A stretch of DNA of 64,000 bases from Pseudaeromonas sp963677375 (GCA_963677375.2 CAXXIF010000010.1:124001-188000); one strand, 5' to 3'; shown: positions 20,201 through 27,978, counted from the stretch's first letter. The notes: generated by a model from the sequence alone, not told the origin. Made by a program: numbers and translations.

Positions 20201-22080
20201 TCAAGGATCTGCACAACAGTGACCTGACCAGTCAGCTCTCCATAGCGCAGCAGCCAGTGGACACGCTGCAGACGCGGCTCAAGCTCCAGCCGCTGTCTTG
20301 GGCCTCGGAACAGCAGCAACAAACCCCGCTGGCCTCGAACATCCCCCTCACCTTACCAGCCGATGCCACGGATCTGCGGCTGAGCCTGCAGTCGGCCGGC
20401 GATGGTGCCCTGCGGCGAGTACTGGATGATCTCATCGCCTACCCCTACGGTTGCCTGGAACAGACGGCCAGCCGTTTGATTCCGCTCGCTATCGCCTATC
20501 GGCTCGCCGATGAGCCCCATGCCTTGGATCAGCTCCGCAGCGAACTGCTCACCCATAGAGTGCGGCTGATCCAGATGGCCAATATCGATGGCAGCTTCGG
20601 GTGGTGGGGCGATCAGACCCAGGGAACCTTGCTGCTGAGTAGTTACGCCTATTTCGCCGACTGGTTTGCGACCCGGGCTCTGGGTCTATCGCTGCCGGCA
20701 GGCCAAGGCGATGCTCTGTTGGCCATTTATCAGCAAAAATCGGCCCAGGAGCCGGTTCTGTACCGTCAACTCGCCCTCTGGTGGATGACGCAAATGGGAC
20801 TTCCTGTGGATACACTGCAACAGGGCGTCGATGAGGCGCTGCTCGCGCAGCTGGCGGATCACCCACTCCCGGCCATGGAACCGGCAGCATCTCCAGCACC
20901 TGCCGCATCGGCAGCACCGAAGCCGACAACTGACACGCCACAGGCCGCCCCTGCCACTGATAGCGCACAGGCGACTCCCATCGTCAGTGCCGCACAGCCA
21001 ACGACAAGCAGCAGTGCCGCGACGCTTAGTGAAGAAGCAGTAAACTCGGTCCCTGCCAAGCCCGTCGTGGACGACGCGAACCTAGTGGCAGCTCAAGACC
21101 AATCCGGCACCAACAGCAACCTCGATGGCTGGATCATGAGTCAGCCACAGAGTGATCCGGCGCTGGCCCTGTCGTTACTGCTCAACCAACAGGTACACCG
21201 GCTGCGCAAATCCACGTTCCCCGCCCCGCTGGCGGCCGAGCTGGTCCGCTGGCAACCTTGGGTCCAGGCGAGCCAGCATCCATTGCTACAGGCTTTCCCG
21301 CTGCTCAAGGGGGCGACGCAACTCCCCGCCAATGAGCTTGAATCGCTGCTGACTCGCATCACACCACAAAGCCCGACCCTGGAACGCGCCCTGTTGCTGA
21401 GTCTGCTGCAGTCCCAACTGACGGCTACGACGACACCGGCTAGCAGCGTCAAACCCGAGGGTCCCTGGCTGAAAACCCGTCTGCCCAGCGGCGCTACTGA
21501 GTGGCACTGGCAAGGCGGCGACTTGCCCCATACGGTTCACTTCAAGGGCAGCCTGCCGGAGAGCAGCCAACTACTCATCCGTTATCAAAGTAGTGAGCAG
21601 CAAGGCGCCAAACTCCCCGTCACCCTGCAACGGACCCTCTATCGATTGGAGCCTCTGGACGATGGCAGCGGCTTCCACGCCGTGGCGGTTTCTCGAGATG
21701 AAACGTTGCAGAGCAATGCCCTGTATGTGGATGAGCTGGTACTGACACCGCCTCAGAACAGTAACTACCACTTCGGTCTACTGGAGGTCCCCTTGCCTCC
21801 TGGAGCCAGTGTGGAACCCTCCACCTGGGGCATAGCGGTGGCCGGATTGGATGGCAATGAAGCCCCCGTCAGTTTCGGTCGCGCTCAATTTGAGGAGGGC
21901 TCGCTCTCCTATCGGGTTCCAATCCCGGAATTGAACGCACCATTGACGGTTCGACAACTGCTGCGCTTTGCCGAACGTGGGACCTTCCAGCTTCCTGCCG
22001 GCCGTTATTTCCGCATGTACCAACCGGCGGAGAAGGCCTTGACCGATGATGGCAACCCAAGCCAATGGCGTGTGGAATAA
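17188..22080 (+). CDS. yfaS: YfaS-type bacterial alpha-2-macroglobulin
   Basis: Very large (about 1,630 residues) exported protein of the family that traps proteases at the cell envelope. I chose the GTG at 17188 because AAGGA lies 8 bases upstream; an ATG at 17173 without such a site is the alternative. A hydrophobic signal segment is at about residues 15-34. Repeated MG beta-domains follow, with motifs such as DRPLYRPGDQV and SDKPSYKPGEKV. A thioester-type motif CLEQ is present at about residue 1089, in YPYGCLEQTASRLIPL. An Ala/Pro/Thr-rich stretch of about 80 residues (about 1230-1312) interrupts the domain after the thioester. Neighbours form the yfaA-T-S-Q-P operon. Confidence 0.93.
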   Translation: MATHWQQPKFYRLLSSGLFITLVGLLSTALVLADETNPTPDEQREQLAQSKSTLQPVPTSNYSPLQGSTFYLLSDTSYGSDEPALVRLEANAREQYYLEQYGGADVRLYRIQEPLAFLKKQSNLHRITVPAHYRGEGSANTLSYLWDSWYKSSRRSWQRLLSADSRKSATELAPEFSTSAHITAPTRYENPNRFAPIPELPLVAQFRYPLWQAKGIEPPKGVKLEGSSSEFIAPKPGNVMIPLGPQKPGLYLVEAIIGSHRATTLLFVSNSILITKNAGHQLLAWSVNRHDGAPMPDNQLTWSDGTGILQSQTSDAKGVGLFDHVSPEHSYLLALDHEGGLTIAENFYYDSEIYNTKLYAVTDRPLYRPGDQVNMKFIARHFTNARDSESVADGQLGVEILDPSGINMLQQQTKWQAKQGADLAFKLPDNAQPGGYEIRMTLGNDQYGAAFRVAEYVKPHFDIQLHLDTPTHKTGEAIKGQIQLRYPNGDPVANAAISLSLRAQQLNMVEGELQYAGLFPVKLQQQELKSDAQGNATLDLPAAKEPSRYIMTLLANDAAAWRVKSTREILIERGATPYRLATNSQFSQPGETVSFDWQAEPTTQVTTAAPDSLPVSYELVRLEDRSRQQGVLVAGSSSLDLPLTESGSYTLSLRDGAGNLLAATNHWVSGDGMKTAPGVIEVRFDQPRYQAGDTAQALITFPEPVTEALLTLERDKIEHHALLTRGDNWFTAKQLTPSQWRVSIPVTPELAPNVTFSVLYAKQGEYRFRNAGLLVAQPKVEVQISSDKPSYKPGEKVELELSSQLAGQPAPAQLVVSVVDEMVYLLQPELAPDIHDFFYHPRRNNVRTTSSLNFITYDMSLPYEGKASGERRFNERGVKVLERPRREEKDTALWAPNLQTDAHGKAHLSFIMPDSLTRWRITVRAVTAHGEVGQKLQYVRSEQPFYLKWTGPQQFRRGDEPSVELVAFNNSAQEAKAEVTLSGLAEPQTHAMTLAPGANYLLLPLKDLHNSDLTSQLSIAQQPVDTLQTRLKLQPLSWASEQQQQTPLASNIPLTLPADATDLRLSLQSAGDGALRRVLDDLIAYPYGCLEQTASRLIPLAIAYRLADEPHALDQLRSELLTHRVRLIQMANIDGSFGWWGDQTQGTLLLSSYAYFADWFATRALGLSLPAGQGDALLAIYQQKSAQEPVLYRQLALWWMTQMGLPVDTLQQGVDEALLAQLADHPLPAMEPAASPAPAASAAPKPTTDTPQAAPATDSAQATPIVSAAQPTTSSSAATLSEEAVNSVPAKPVVDDANLVAAQDQSGTNSNLDGWIMSQPQSDPALALSLLLNQQVHRLRKSTFPAPLAAELVRWQPWVQASQHPLLQAFPLLKGATQLPANELESLLTRITPQSPTLERALLLSLLQSQLTATTTPASSVKPEGPWLKTRLPSGATEWHWQGGDLPHTVHFKGSLPESSQLLIRYQSSEQQGAKLPVTLQRTLYRLEPLDDGSGFHAVAVSRDETLQSNALYVDELVLTPPQNSNYHFGLLEVPLPPGASVEPSTWGIAVAGLDGNEAPVSFGRAQFEEGSLSYRVPIPELNAPLTVRQLLRFAERGTFQLPAGRYFRMYQPAEKALTDDGNPSQWRVE

Positions 22081-22083
22081 CCC

Positions 22084-23751
22084 ATGTCAGCCAGACACCG
22101 GGCGGTTCTCGTCGCGAGCCTGTTGCTGAGTCTGCCCCTTTGGGCACAGGGCAACTGGCCGGATCGTCTGGCATTGGGCGGGGATGAGCCAAGATTGTGG
22201 CGACTGGGAAGTGATGCCTCACCGCAACCGCTTCCCTCCGAACTACAGACACCGCTTGGCAGCATCTGGAAGTTATTCGTCTACAGCTACCTGCAAGATA
22301 ACGGTTGGCAGGAGTCGCCGTTGCAGTGTGATGGCTCTCGCCCCAAGGAGGAGAGTTACTGCTGTGACCCCGGAGAGACGATTACCCGGGATCAGGCTTT
22401 GATCCGCTCCTGCGGGCTCTACTTTTCCCCCCAACGGCTGGGGCTTAATGCCAATGACTGGCGTCACTATTGGCAGAGTCGGCAAGGACCAGCCTGGTTG
22501 ACCGATATACATCAACTGCGGGAAGAACGTTATGTTCAGGTCTCGGCCCTATTACAGGCGCTGGCGATTGTTCCAGCAGCGGCTCAGACCAAGGCCAGTG
22601 CCACCTTGAGTGGCATCATGCTGCAAGGGCGAGGCAAAGCCGGTGTGGGTGCGCTGGGTTTGTTACTGCGGGCCAAGAGCTACACACTCCCCACAGCCGA
22701 ATGGGGAACCATAGGCGGCGGGGCCGGTTGGAGCGATACAGGAACCCCCCTCTGGTTTGGCGGTCAGGGCGGCAGCCCCCAGGTATTTCAACGTTTGGCA
22801 CCGCAGATGGCCAGCATCTTGTTACAGCAACCGGAGGCCAGCCATCAAGCCTGTGTACAGGTGCGTTTTTTTGCCCGTTATCCTCTGGCTCATCTACTTG
22901 GAGCCCAAGGAAAAGAGGCTAAACCTGGAGCGCTGCAAGGCAACTATCAGCTGCAATTTGCCAATGGCCAGCAGTTAAGCTGGCAGGCCGAGCCCGGCCA
23001 TTTCTGGCTGGAACACACCATCGGCCAGCAAGCCATCATCCAGGGGCGGTTCAGCGAAATCGAGTATGTCGCCCGGGTCATCGACCGGGAAGGTGACGCC
23101 CATCATAGCCAAGCCAGCCGGGCTCTGGCCGTGGCGGCTCGCAGTTACCTCCGGCAACAGGCAAGCCATCAGGGCGATTGCCTGCAACTGGATGACAGCT
23201 CGCACTTTCAACGGGTGTCGCCCCATACCCCGTCGGCCGCCGCCATAGCAGCGGCCCGTAGTACCCATGGCCTGGTGCTCCAGGGTGTCGAGGTGCGTTA
23301 TCACAGCAGTCGACCCGAGGTGAACCGCCTGAGTTGGCAACACGCAGTGCAAGAAGATAAATCCGGCTTTGACTTCACCCAGATCCTGGCCCGTGCCTAT
23401 CCGAATGCCAGCCTGCAACTGCTCGACCACCCACTGGAGGCCGACTGTCAGCCGCTGCACGAGGCGCAAACCTGGCTACAATACCAGGCCACGCACTGGC
23501 AATCACAGTTGCGGGCCGAGCCGGGTTTCGAAGCGCCCGTTCAACCGCTCGGGGTTTGTCTACTGACTCAAGGCCGTCCCTATGCCGACAAGAAGGCACA
23601 ACGGATCTATGTGCGCCCCAACCCGTCACAGGATGGCCGCATCGCACTGACCCACGAATACTTGCATCTGGCTTTTGCCCATCACCCGATGGGCGAAGAC
23701 GAGACCTATATTGAAAACCTGGCGCGACGCCTGGTAAGAGGTGAACCATGA
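22084..23751 (+). CDS. yfaQ: YfaQ-like DUF2300 protein
   Basis: Fourth gene of the yfa-type operon, starting four bases after yfaS. A signal peptide is present. An SxxK-like motif, Ser60-Ile-Trp-Lys63 in GSIWKLF, is followed by SCG at residues 109-111 where penicillin-binding proteins have SxN. The region at about residues 320-420 resembles SpoIID-type proteins: an EYVARVIDREG segment, then ALAVAARSYLRQQ, then VRYHSS. The family is uncharacterised (DUF2300), so both readings are inference from short motifs. The last 70 residues contain an HEYLHLAFAHHP segment of metallopeptidase appearance. It overlaps yfaP by ATGA. Confidence 0.8.
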   Translation: MSARHRAVLVASLLLSLPLWAQGNWPDRLALGGDEPRLWRLGSDASPQPLPSELQTPLGSIWKLFVYSYLQDNGWQESPLQCDGSRPKEESYCCDPGETITRDQALIRSCGLYFSPQRLGLNANDWRHYWQSRQGPAWLTDIHQLREERYVQVSALLQALAIVPAAAQTKASATLSGIMLQGRGKAGVGALGLLLRAKSYTLPTAEWGTIGGGAGWSDTGTPLWFGGQGGSPQVFQRLAPQMASILLQQPEASHQACVQVRFFARYPLAHLLGAQGKEAKPGALQGNYQLQFANGQQLSWQAEPGHFWLEHTIGQQAIIQGRFSEIEYVARVIDREGDAHHSQASRALAVAARSYLRQQASHQGDCLQLDDSSHFQRVSPHTPSAAAIAAARSTHGLVLQGVEVRYHSSRPEVNRLSWQHAVQEDKSGFDFTQILARAYPNASLQLLDHPLEADCQPLHEAQTWLQYQATHWQSQLRAEPGFEAPVQPLGVCLLTQGRPYADKKAQRIYVRPNPSQDGRIALTHEYLHLAFAHHPMGEDETYIENLARRLVRGEP

Positions 23752-24524
23752 TTCCATCCACACGGGCGTTGCTGATCCTGCTGACCGCCATGCCGCTGAC
23801 GCTCAATGCCGCCGAATCCATTGAATTAGCCAACCCGATGGGGGGCTGGCGTGCCGGGGTCGCCGACCCGGATCACTACCTGCAAGAGGTGCATTATCCA
23901 GCCAATTCGGTATCAGTCCCGCAGGATCAGGGCAAAGAGAGTCTGATCCGCGGTCAGATCAAAAACAGCCCCAAGCAGAGCCGAAAGCCCTACACCCTAG
24001 TGGTCAATGGTATCGCCATGCCACAGCGGATTGAGGAGGATGGCAGTTTTTCTCGCCCCTATTCATTCGCGGCAGGGAGCAACAGCGTGGAACTGCGCAG
24101 CCCGGATGGCAAGACCCGCAAGCGGGTACAATTTTATGATACCCAAAGTGGTCAGGTGCGCCCCAAGCTCCGCATCCTGCTCTCCTGGGATACCGACAAT
24201 ACGGATCTGGATCTGCATGTGGTAACCCCGGATGGCGAACATGTGTTCTATGGCAATCGGGTTTTGGATAACGGTGGCGCGCTGGATGTGGACGTGACCA
24301 CGGGCTACGGGCCGGAGATCTTCGCCTCGGCGGCTCCGCAACCGGGCACCTATCTGGTTTATGTCAACTATTATGGAAGTGGCGAGGATGAATCCAGTCT
24401 GACCACGGCCCAGGTCAGCGTGGTGACCGATGAAGGGGAAGCCAACGAACAGCAACAGAGTTTTCGCATTCCGCTGCGTCAGGCGGGTGAGCTGACACTG
24501 GTCAATCACTTCGTGCTGCCGTAA
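23748..24524 (+). CDS. yfaP: YfaP-like DUF2135 protein
   Basis: Last gene of the yfa-type operon, coupled to the previous gene by ATGA. A signal peptide ends near residue 20. The C-terminal half carries the DUF2135 signature: LSWDTDNTDLDLHVVTPDGE, then YGNR, then GPEIF and PGTYLVYVNYYG. Together these suggest a beta-sandwich with acidic, possibly metal-binding, loops. The N-terminal half contains a second beta-type segment (YTLVVNG, NSVELRSPDGK). Export and operon context place it with the alpha-2-macroglobulin in the periplasm or at the outer membrane; its role is unknown. Confidence 0.85.
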   Translation: MIPSTRALLILLTAMPLTLNAAESIELANPMGGWRAGVADPDHYLQEVHYPANSVSVPQDQGKESLIRGQIKNSPKQSRKPYTLVVNGIAMPQRIEEDGSFSRPYSFAAGSNSVELRSPDGKTRKRVQFYDTQSGQVRPKLRILLSWDTDNTDLDLHVVTPDGEHVFYGNRVLDNGGALDVDVTTGYGPEIFASAAPQPGTYLVYVNYYGSGEDESSLTTAQVSVVTDEGEANEQQQSFRIPLRQAGELTLVNHFVLP

Positions 24525-24616
24525 CGGCTCAAATGGCCGTTCAACCCGCGAAAAACGCTGCTATTTTCCTCGGCTAAACTGCCCAGCATACGGAGAAAAT
24601 GGCGTCATTATCAGTC

Positions 24617-24644
24617 TTGCACGAAAAGATATTCTGGTTAGAAT
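24617..24644 (+). promoter_or_regulatory. Sigma-70 promoter of guaC
   Basis: TTGCAC and TAGAAT are separated by 16 bases. Transcription would start near 24651, about 70 bases before guaC and directly at the following hairpin. Confidence 0.6.
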
Positions 24645-24648
24645 GTTG

Positions 24649-24682
24649 AAAACCGGGGGCCTCAACAACCTCCGGTTTTTTT
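24649..24682 (+). terminator. Terminator hairpin in the guaC leader
   Basis: AAACCGG-type and CCGGTTT arms form a GC-rich hairpin followed by seven T residues. It lies between the predicted promoter and guaC. It could end yfaP transcripts, or act as an attenuator on guaC itself. The preceding 24525-24616 stretch shows no gene. Confidence 0.8.
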
Positions 24683-24721
24683 GTGCCCGCTACAGCTGCG
24701 GCTTAGAAAAGGATCGACAAT

Positions 24722-25765
24722 ATGCGTATCGAAGAAGACTTGAAACTTGGCTTTAAGGATGTGCTGGTTCGCCCCAAGCGCTCAACCCTGAATAGCCGCT
24801 CCCAAGTAAAATTGGAGCGGGAGTTTACGTTCCGGCATGCCCAGTGTCAATGGAGCGGCGTCCCCATCATAGCCGCCAACATGGATACCGTCGGCACCTT
24901 TGCCATGGCCCGCGTGTTAGCCAGTTTCGAGATGATGACGGCGATCCACAAACACTACAGCATCGAAGAATGGCAGAACTTTGTGGCGCAACAGGATGAA
25001 ACCGTATTGCGGCATGTCCTGGTTTCCACCGGCACTTCCGCCAGCGATTACGAGAAGGTCAAAACCATTCTCGCCCTGTCACCGCAGTTGCGTTTCATCT
25101 GCGTCGACGTGGCCAATGGCTACGCCGAACACTTCGTCGATTTCGTGAAAAAGATGCGCGATACCTTTCCGAACCATGTCATCTGCGCGGGCAATGTCGT
25201 CACCGGCGAGATGGTGGAAGAACTGATCCTCTCCGGCGCCGACATGATCAAGGTGGGGATTGGCCCTGGCTCTGTGTGTACCACCCGAGTCAAGACCGGG
25301 GTGGGCTACCCGCAGCTGTCGGCCATCATCGAATGTGCTGATGCAGCCCACGGTCTGGGTGGTCAGATCGTCGGCGATGGCGGCTGCGCCTGCCCTGGCG
25401 ACGTGGCCAAAGCCTTCGGCGGCGGTGCCGATTTTGTCATGCTCGGTGGCATGCTGGCCGCTCATGATGAGAGTGGTGGCACCCTCATCGAGCACGAGGG
25501 TCGTCGCTTCATGCAGTTCTATGGCATGAGCTCGGCATCCGCCATGGGCAAACACGCCGGTGGCGTGGCCGAATACCGGGCCTCGGAAGGTAAAACCGTG
25601 GAGCTGCCGTTCCGTGGCCCAGTCGATGCCACAGTGCGGGATATCTTGGGCGGTGTCCGTTCAACCTGTACCTATGTCGGTGCCGCTACGCTCAAAGAGC
25701 TGACCAAACGCACCACCTTCATCCGGGTGCGGGAGCAGGAAAACAACGTCTACGGCAAAGAGTAG
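24722..25765 (+). CDS. guaC: GMP reductase
   Basis: Reductively deaminates GMP to IMP with NADPH, allowing reuse of guanine nucleotides. The IMPDH/GMPR barrel is well conserved. The catalytic cysteine is Cys186 in KVGIGPGSVCTTR, followed by the flexible-loop region GVGYPQ and the phosphate-binding GDGGC. The 347-residue length equals the enteric enzyme. AAGGA lies 9 bases upstream of the ATG. It stands alone, behind a leader with its own promoter and terminator-like hairpin, which suggests control at the level of transcript elongation. Confidence 0.97.
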   Translation: MRIEEDLKLGFKDVLVRPKRSTLNSRSQVKLEREFTFRHAQCQWSGVPIIAANMDTVGTFAMARVLASFEMMTAIHKHYSIEEWQNFVAQQDETVLRHVLVSTGTSASDYEKVKTILALSPQLRFICVDVANGYAEHFVDFVKKMRDTFPNHVICAGNVVTGEMVEELILSGADMIKVGIGPGSVCTTRVKTGVGYPQLSAIIECADAAHGLGGQIVGDGGCACPGDVAKAFGGGADFVMLGGMLAAHDESGGTLIEHEGRRFMQFYGMSSASAMGKHAGGVAEYRASEGKTVELPFRGPVDATVRDILGGVRSTCTYVGAATLKELTKRTTFIRVREQENNVYGKE

Positions 25766-25806
25766 TCACTGGATTTTCGAGCCGTCGACTCGCCGCAGCA
25801 GCATAA

Positions 25807-25838
25807 AATAAGGGAGGCTATTGCCTCCCTTAACACAT
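25807..25838 (-). terminator. Terminator of the YjfB-like gene
   Basis: A TAAGGGAGGC/GCCTCCCTTA stem with a 4-base loop is followed by TTTTAT on the minus strand. The hairpin would also help to end guaC transcripts coming from the other side. Confidence 0.75.
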
Positions 25839-25861
25839 AGACAAACAGGCTGAGCCAGGGC

Positions 25862-26053
25862 TCAGGCATGGATGTCAATATTGTTGCCAATCGACCCGGA
25901 TGCAGATTTTGCCGGAGTCGCAGACGGTGCTGTTTGGGCAACCCCCTGAACCAACTCCAACGCGGCCTGCCCCTGAGCTTTCTGCTGACGATTTGCCATT
26001 ACAGCAGCCAGCAGTTCATGGCTCACACTACTACTTGGTGCAGAAACACTCAT
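25862..26053 (-). CDS. YjfB-like putative motility protein
   Basis: Small protein of 63 residues, starting at 26053 behind a perfect AGGAGG. It is rich in Ala, Ser and Gln and has no signal peptide or membrane helix. The ending SGSIGNNIDIHA and the central LLAAVMANRQQKAQGQAALELVQ helix resemble the YjfB family, annotated elsewhere as putative motility proteins and without known biochemistry. It has its own terminator and sits between guaC and yjeH, with no motility gene nearby. Family assignment is moderate. Confidence 0.72.
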   Translation of the reverse strand: MSVSAPSSSVSHELLAAVMANRQQKAQGQAALELVQGVAQTAPSATPAKSASGSIGNNIDIHA

Positions 26054-26101
26054 AGCGACACCTCCTGTCCAACACATATATCGGCTGGCTCGGCACTAAG
26101 T

Positions 26102-27403
26102 TTAGCGCTCAATCAAATGATCCGATTCCACGGTTGCTTGCGGCTGGCGCCAGCGGCGTTGCAGTGCGGGGGCGTAGTGCCACAGGGCATAGCCAGCGGC
26201 GAGCAGCAGGGCGTAGAGCGCCTGTTCGGCCAGGGCCAGCAACACCAGGCCACACAACAGGCAACTGATCGCCGCCAGCAGACGTCCGGTGGCTGGCAAC
26301 AGTCGCCATCCGGCCGCCATACACAGCAGGTAGACCAGAATGAAGTTGCCGTTGGCGTAGCGGATCAGCTGATCCAGCGGCAGGTGCCAGACCCGGGTCA
26401 CTCCGGTCGCCAGCACGCACACCAGCAAGATACACAGCAAAGCGAGCACCGGCGTGCCGCGGGAGGAGAGGCGCGCCAGGGGGCGCGGTAGCTTGCCCTC
26501 GTCGGCCAGACTCCAGATCAGTCGGGCAAAGCCCTGCAGGTAGATGTTGATGCTGGCAAAACAGGAGAGATAGCCGAGGATCGCCGCCAGCCATTTCGCC
26601 GAGGGGCCCAGCAGTTGCGCCAGCAACACGGGAATGGCACTGCCATTGGTCGCCTCATCGCCATAGAGACCGAACTTCACCACCGCCACCGAGTTGGCCC
26701 AGTAGATGGCCCCGGCCAGCAGCACACCGCACAGCAACGCCAGCGGGTAATCCCGCCGCGGATTGCGAAACTCCTCGCCCATATGGGCAAACGCCTCCAG
26801 CCCGACAAAGCACCAGAACATCACCGCCATGGCGCTGCCCAGTGCTGGCAGGCCCGCCAGCTGAGGTAACGGCTGCAGACCATCGTGCCAGCTCAAGTCC
26901 CCCAGCCACCAAATCAGCACCGTCATGACGACTATGGCTCCCGCAATCAGCAACTGCAAACTACCGGACGAACCCGCGCCGCGCAGACCGAGCAGCAGCA
27001 CGCCGCCCAGGGTCAGCAACTGCACCGCCCACAGGCTCCAGTCGTTCATTGCAAACAGCGCATGCCAAAAACCGGCCGCCATATTCAGCGCCGCCGGCAA
27101 GCCCACCGGCAGCACCGCCAAAAACAAAAACGCCGAGAAGCGTTCAGCCCCCGGGCCAAAGGCCAGGCCAATCAGGTGGGGGGCGCCTCCGGCATGGGGG
27201 TAGCGGCGTCCGAGACGGGCGAAAGTAAAGGCAATCGGCAGCACCAGCGCGATCAGCAGCAGCCAGATCCACACCGAGGACGGGCCCGCCAGGGCCGCCG
27301 AGGTGGCCGGTACCACAAAAATCCCCGTTCCCAGCAGCGAGGTGGCCAACAAGCCAATTCCCTGCCACAGCCCCAGCTCCTTGTTTAATCTCGGCATATC
27401 CAT
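26102..27403 (-). CDS. yjeH: YjeH-type amino-acid exporter (APC family)
   Basis: Inner-membrane transporter of the amino acid-polyamine-organocation superfamily; the E. coli relative exports methionine and branched-chain amino acids. The N-terminus ELGLWQGIGLLATSLLGTGIF and the segment MFWCFVGLEAFAHMGEEFRNP match YjeH closely. About twelve membrane helices are visible across 433 residues. A second in-frame ATG lies two codons downstream. It is divergent from an Lrp-type regulator, which makes that regulator its likely controller, an arrangement typical of amino-acid exporters. Confidence 0.9.
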   Translation of the reverse strand: MDMPRLNKELGLWQGIGLLATSLLGTGIFVVPATSAALAGPSSVWIWLLLIALVLPIAFTFARLGRRYPHAGGAPHLIGLAFGPGAERFSAFLFLAVLPVGLPAALNMAAGFWHALFAMNDWSLWAVQLLTLGGVLLLGLRGAGSSGSLQLLIAGAIVVMTVLIWWLGDLSWHDGLQPLPQLAGLPALGSAMAVMFWCFVGLEAFAHMGEEFRNPRRDYPLALLCGVLLAGAIYWANSVAVVKFGLYGDEATNGSAIPVLLAQLLGPSAKWLAAILGYLSCFASINIYLQGFARLIWSLADEGKLPRPLARLSSRGTPVLALLCILLVCVLATGVTRVWHLPLDQLIRYANGNFILVYLLCMAAGWRLLPATGRLLAAISCLLCGLVLLALAEQALYALLLAAGYALWHYAPALQRRWRQPQATVESDHLIER

Positions 27404-27485
27404 AGTCCGTTCACCTTACTTTCTGCTATGTTAACGCCGCCGGCTTGCCCTGTAACGGCGCAAATTGGCGGCGATGACGGTCAAA

Positions 27486-27505
27486 ATGACGGTTTTGGTC
27501 GTCAT
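27486..27505. promoter_or_regulatory. Putative Lrp-type operator
   Basis: ATGAC and GTCAT form an inverted repeat spaced by 10 bases between yjeH and the Lrp-type gene. A further ATGACGGT direct repeat lies immediately to its left. This is a plausible binding site for the adjacent regulator, but it has not been demonstrated. Confidence 0.45.
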
Positions 27506-27546
27506 GTTGCGTGCGCAGCGCGGCAGGCTCAGACCCGGGAGTGAGG

Positions 27547-27978
27547 TTGTTGGATAAGTACGATCAGAAGATCATGGCCCTGCTGCAGGATGACGGGCGC
27601 ATGAGCATCAGCCAGTTGGCGCGGGAGGTCAGCCTCTCCCGCTCTGCCGTGACCGAGCGCCTGAAACGGCTGGAAGAGAGTCACACCATCAGCGGCTATC
27701 ACGCCCGGCTGGGCAGCGCGCAGCAAGCGCCGATCCGCGCCTATTTCGAGCTGTTTTACCAGGTGGCGCGTTGCGAGCAATATGCCGAACAGTTACGGCT
27801 GCTGCCGGAAGTCCAGCTGTGTCACAGCATCAGTGGCCAGACCGATATGCTGGTCTATGTCGAAGTGGCGGATATGACGCGGCTGGAATCCTTGCGCCGC
27901 GAGATAGAAAACCTGCCGAATATCACCATGGTCAAAACCCATATGGTGCTCAGCGAGCTGATTAATCGCAAATTCTGA
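27547..27978 (+). CDS. Lrp/AsnC-family transcriptional regulator
   Basis: DNA-binding regulator that responds to amino acids. An N-terminal winged helix-turn-helix (ISQLAREVSLSRSAVTERLKRLEE) is followed by the RAM effector-binding domain (YFELFYQV, SGQTDMLVYVEV). I chose the TTG at 27547, which gives MLDKYDQKIM; this matches the usual family N-terminus and has GGGAG 7 bases upstream. A GTG at 27511 would add 12 residues but abuts the palindrome at 27486-27505. The product is about 143 residues. It is divergent from yjeH and probably regulates it. Confidence 0.88.
   Translation: MLDKYDQKIMALLQDDGRMSISQLAREVSLSRSAVTERLKRLEESHTISGYHARLGSAQQAPIRAYFELFYQVARCEQYAEQLRLLPEVQLCHSISGQTDMLVYVEVADMTRLESLRREIENLPNITMVKTHMVLSELINRKF

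Noticed and set aside
19462..20322. Open frame antisense to the alpha-2-macroglobulin gene
   Set aside because: No ribosome site, no family features, and the sense gene is well supported.
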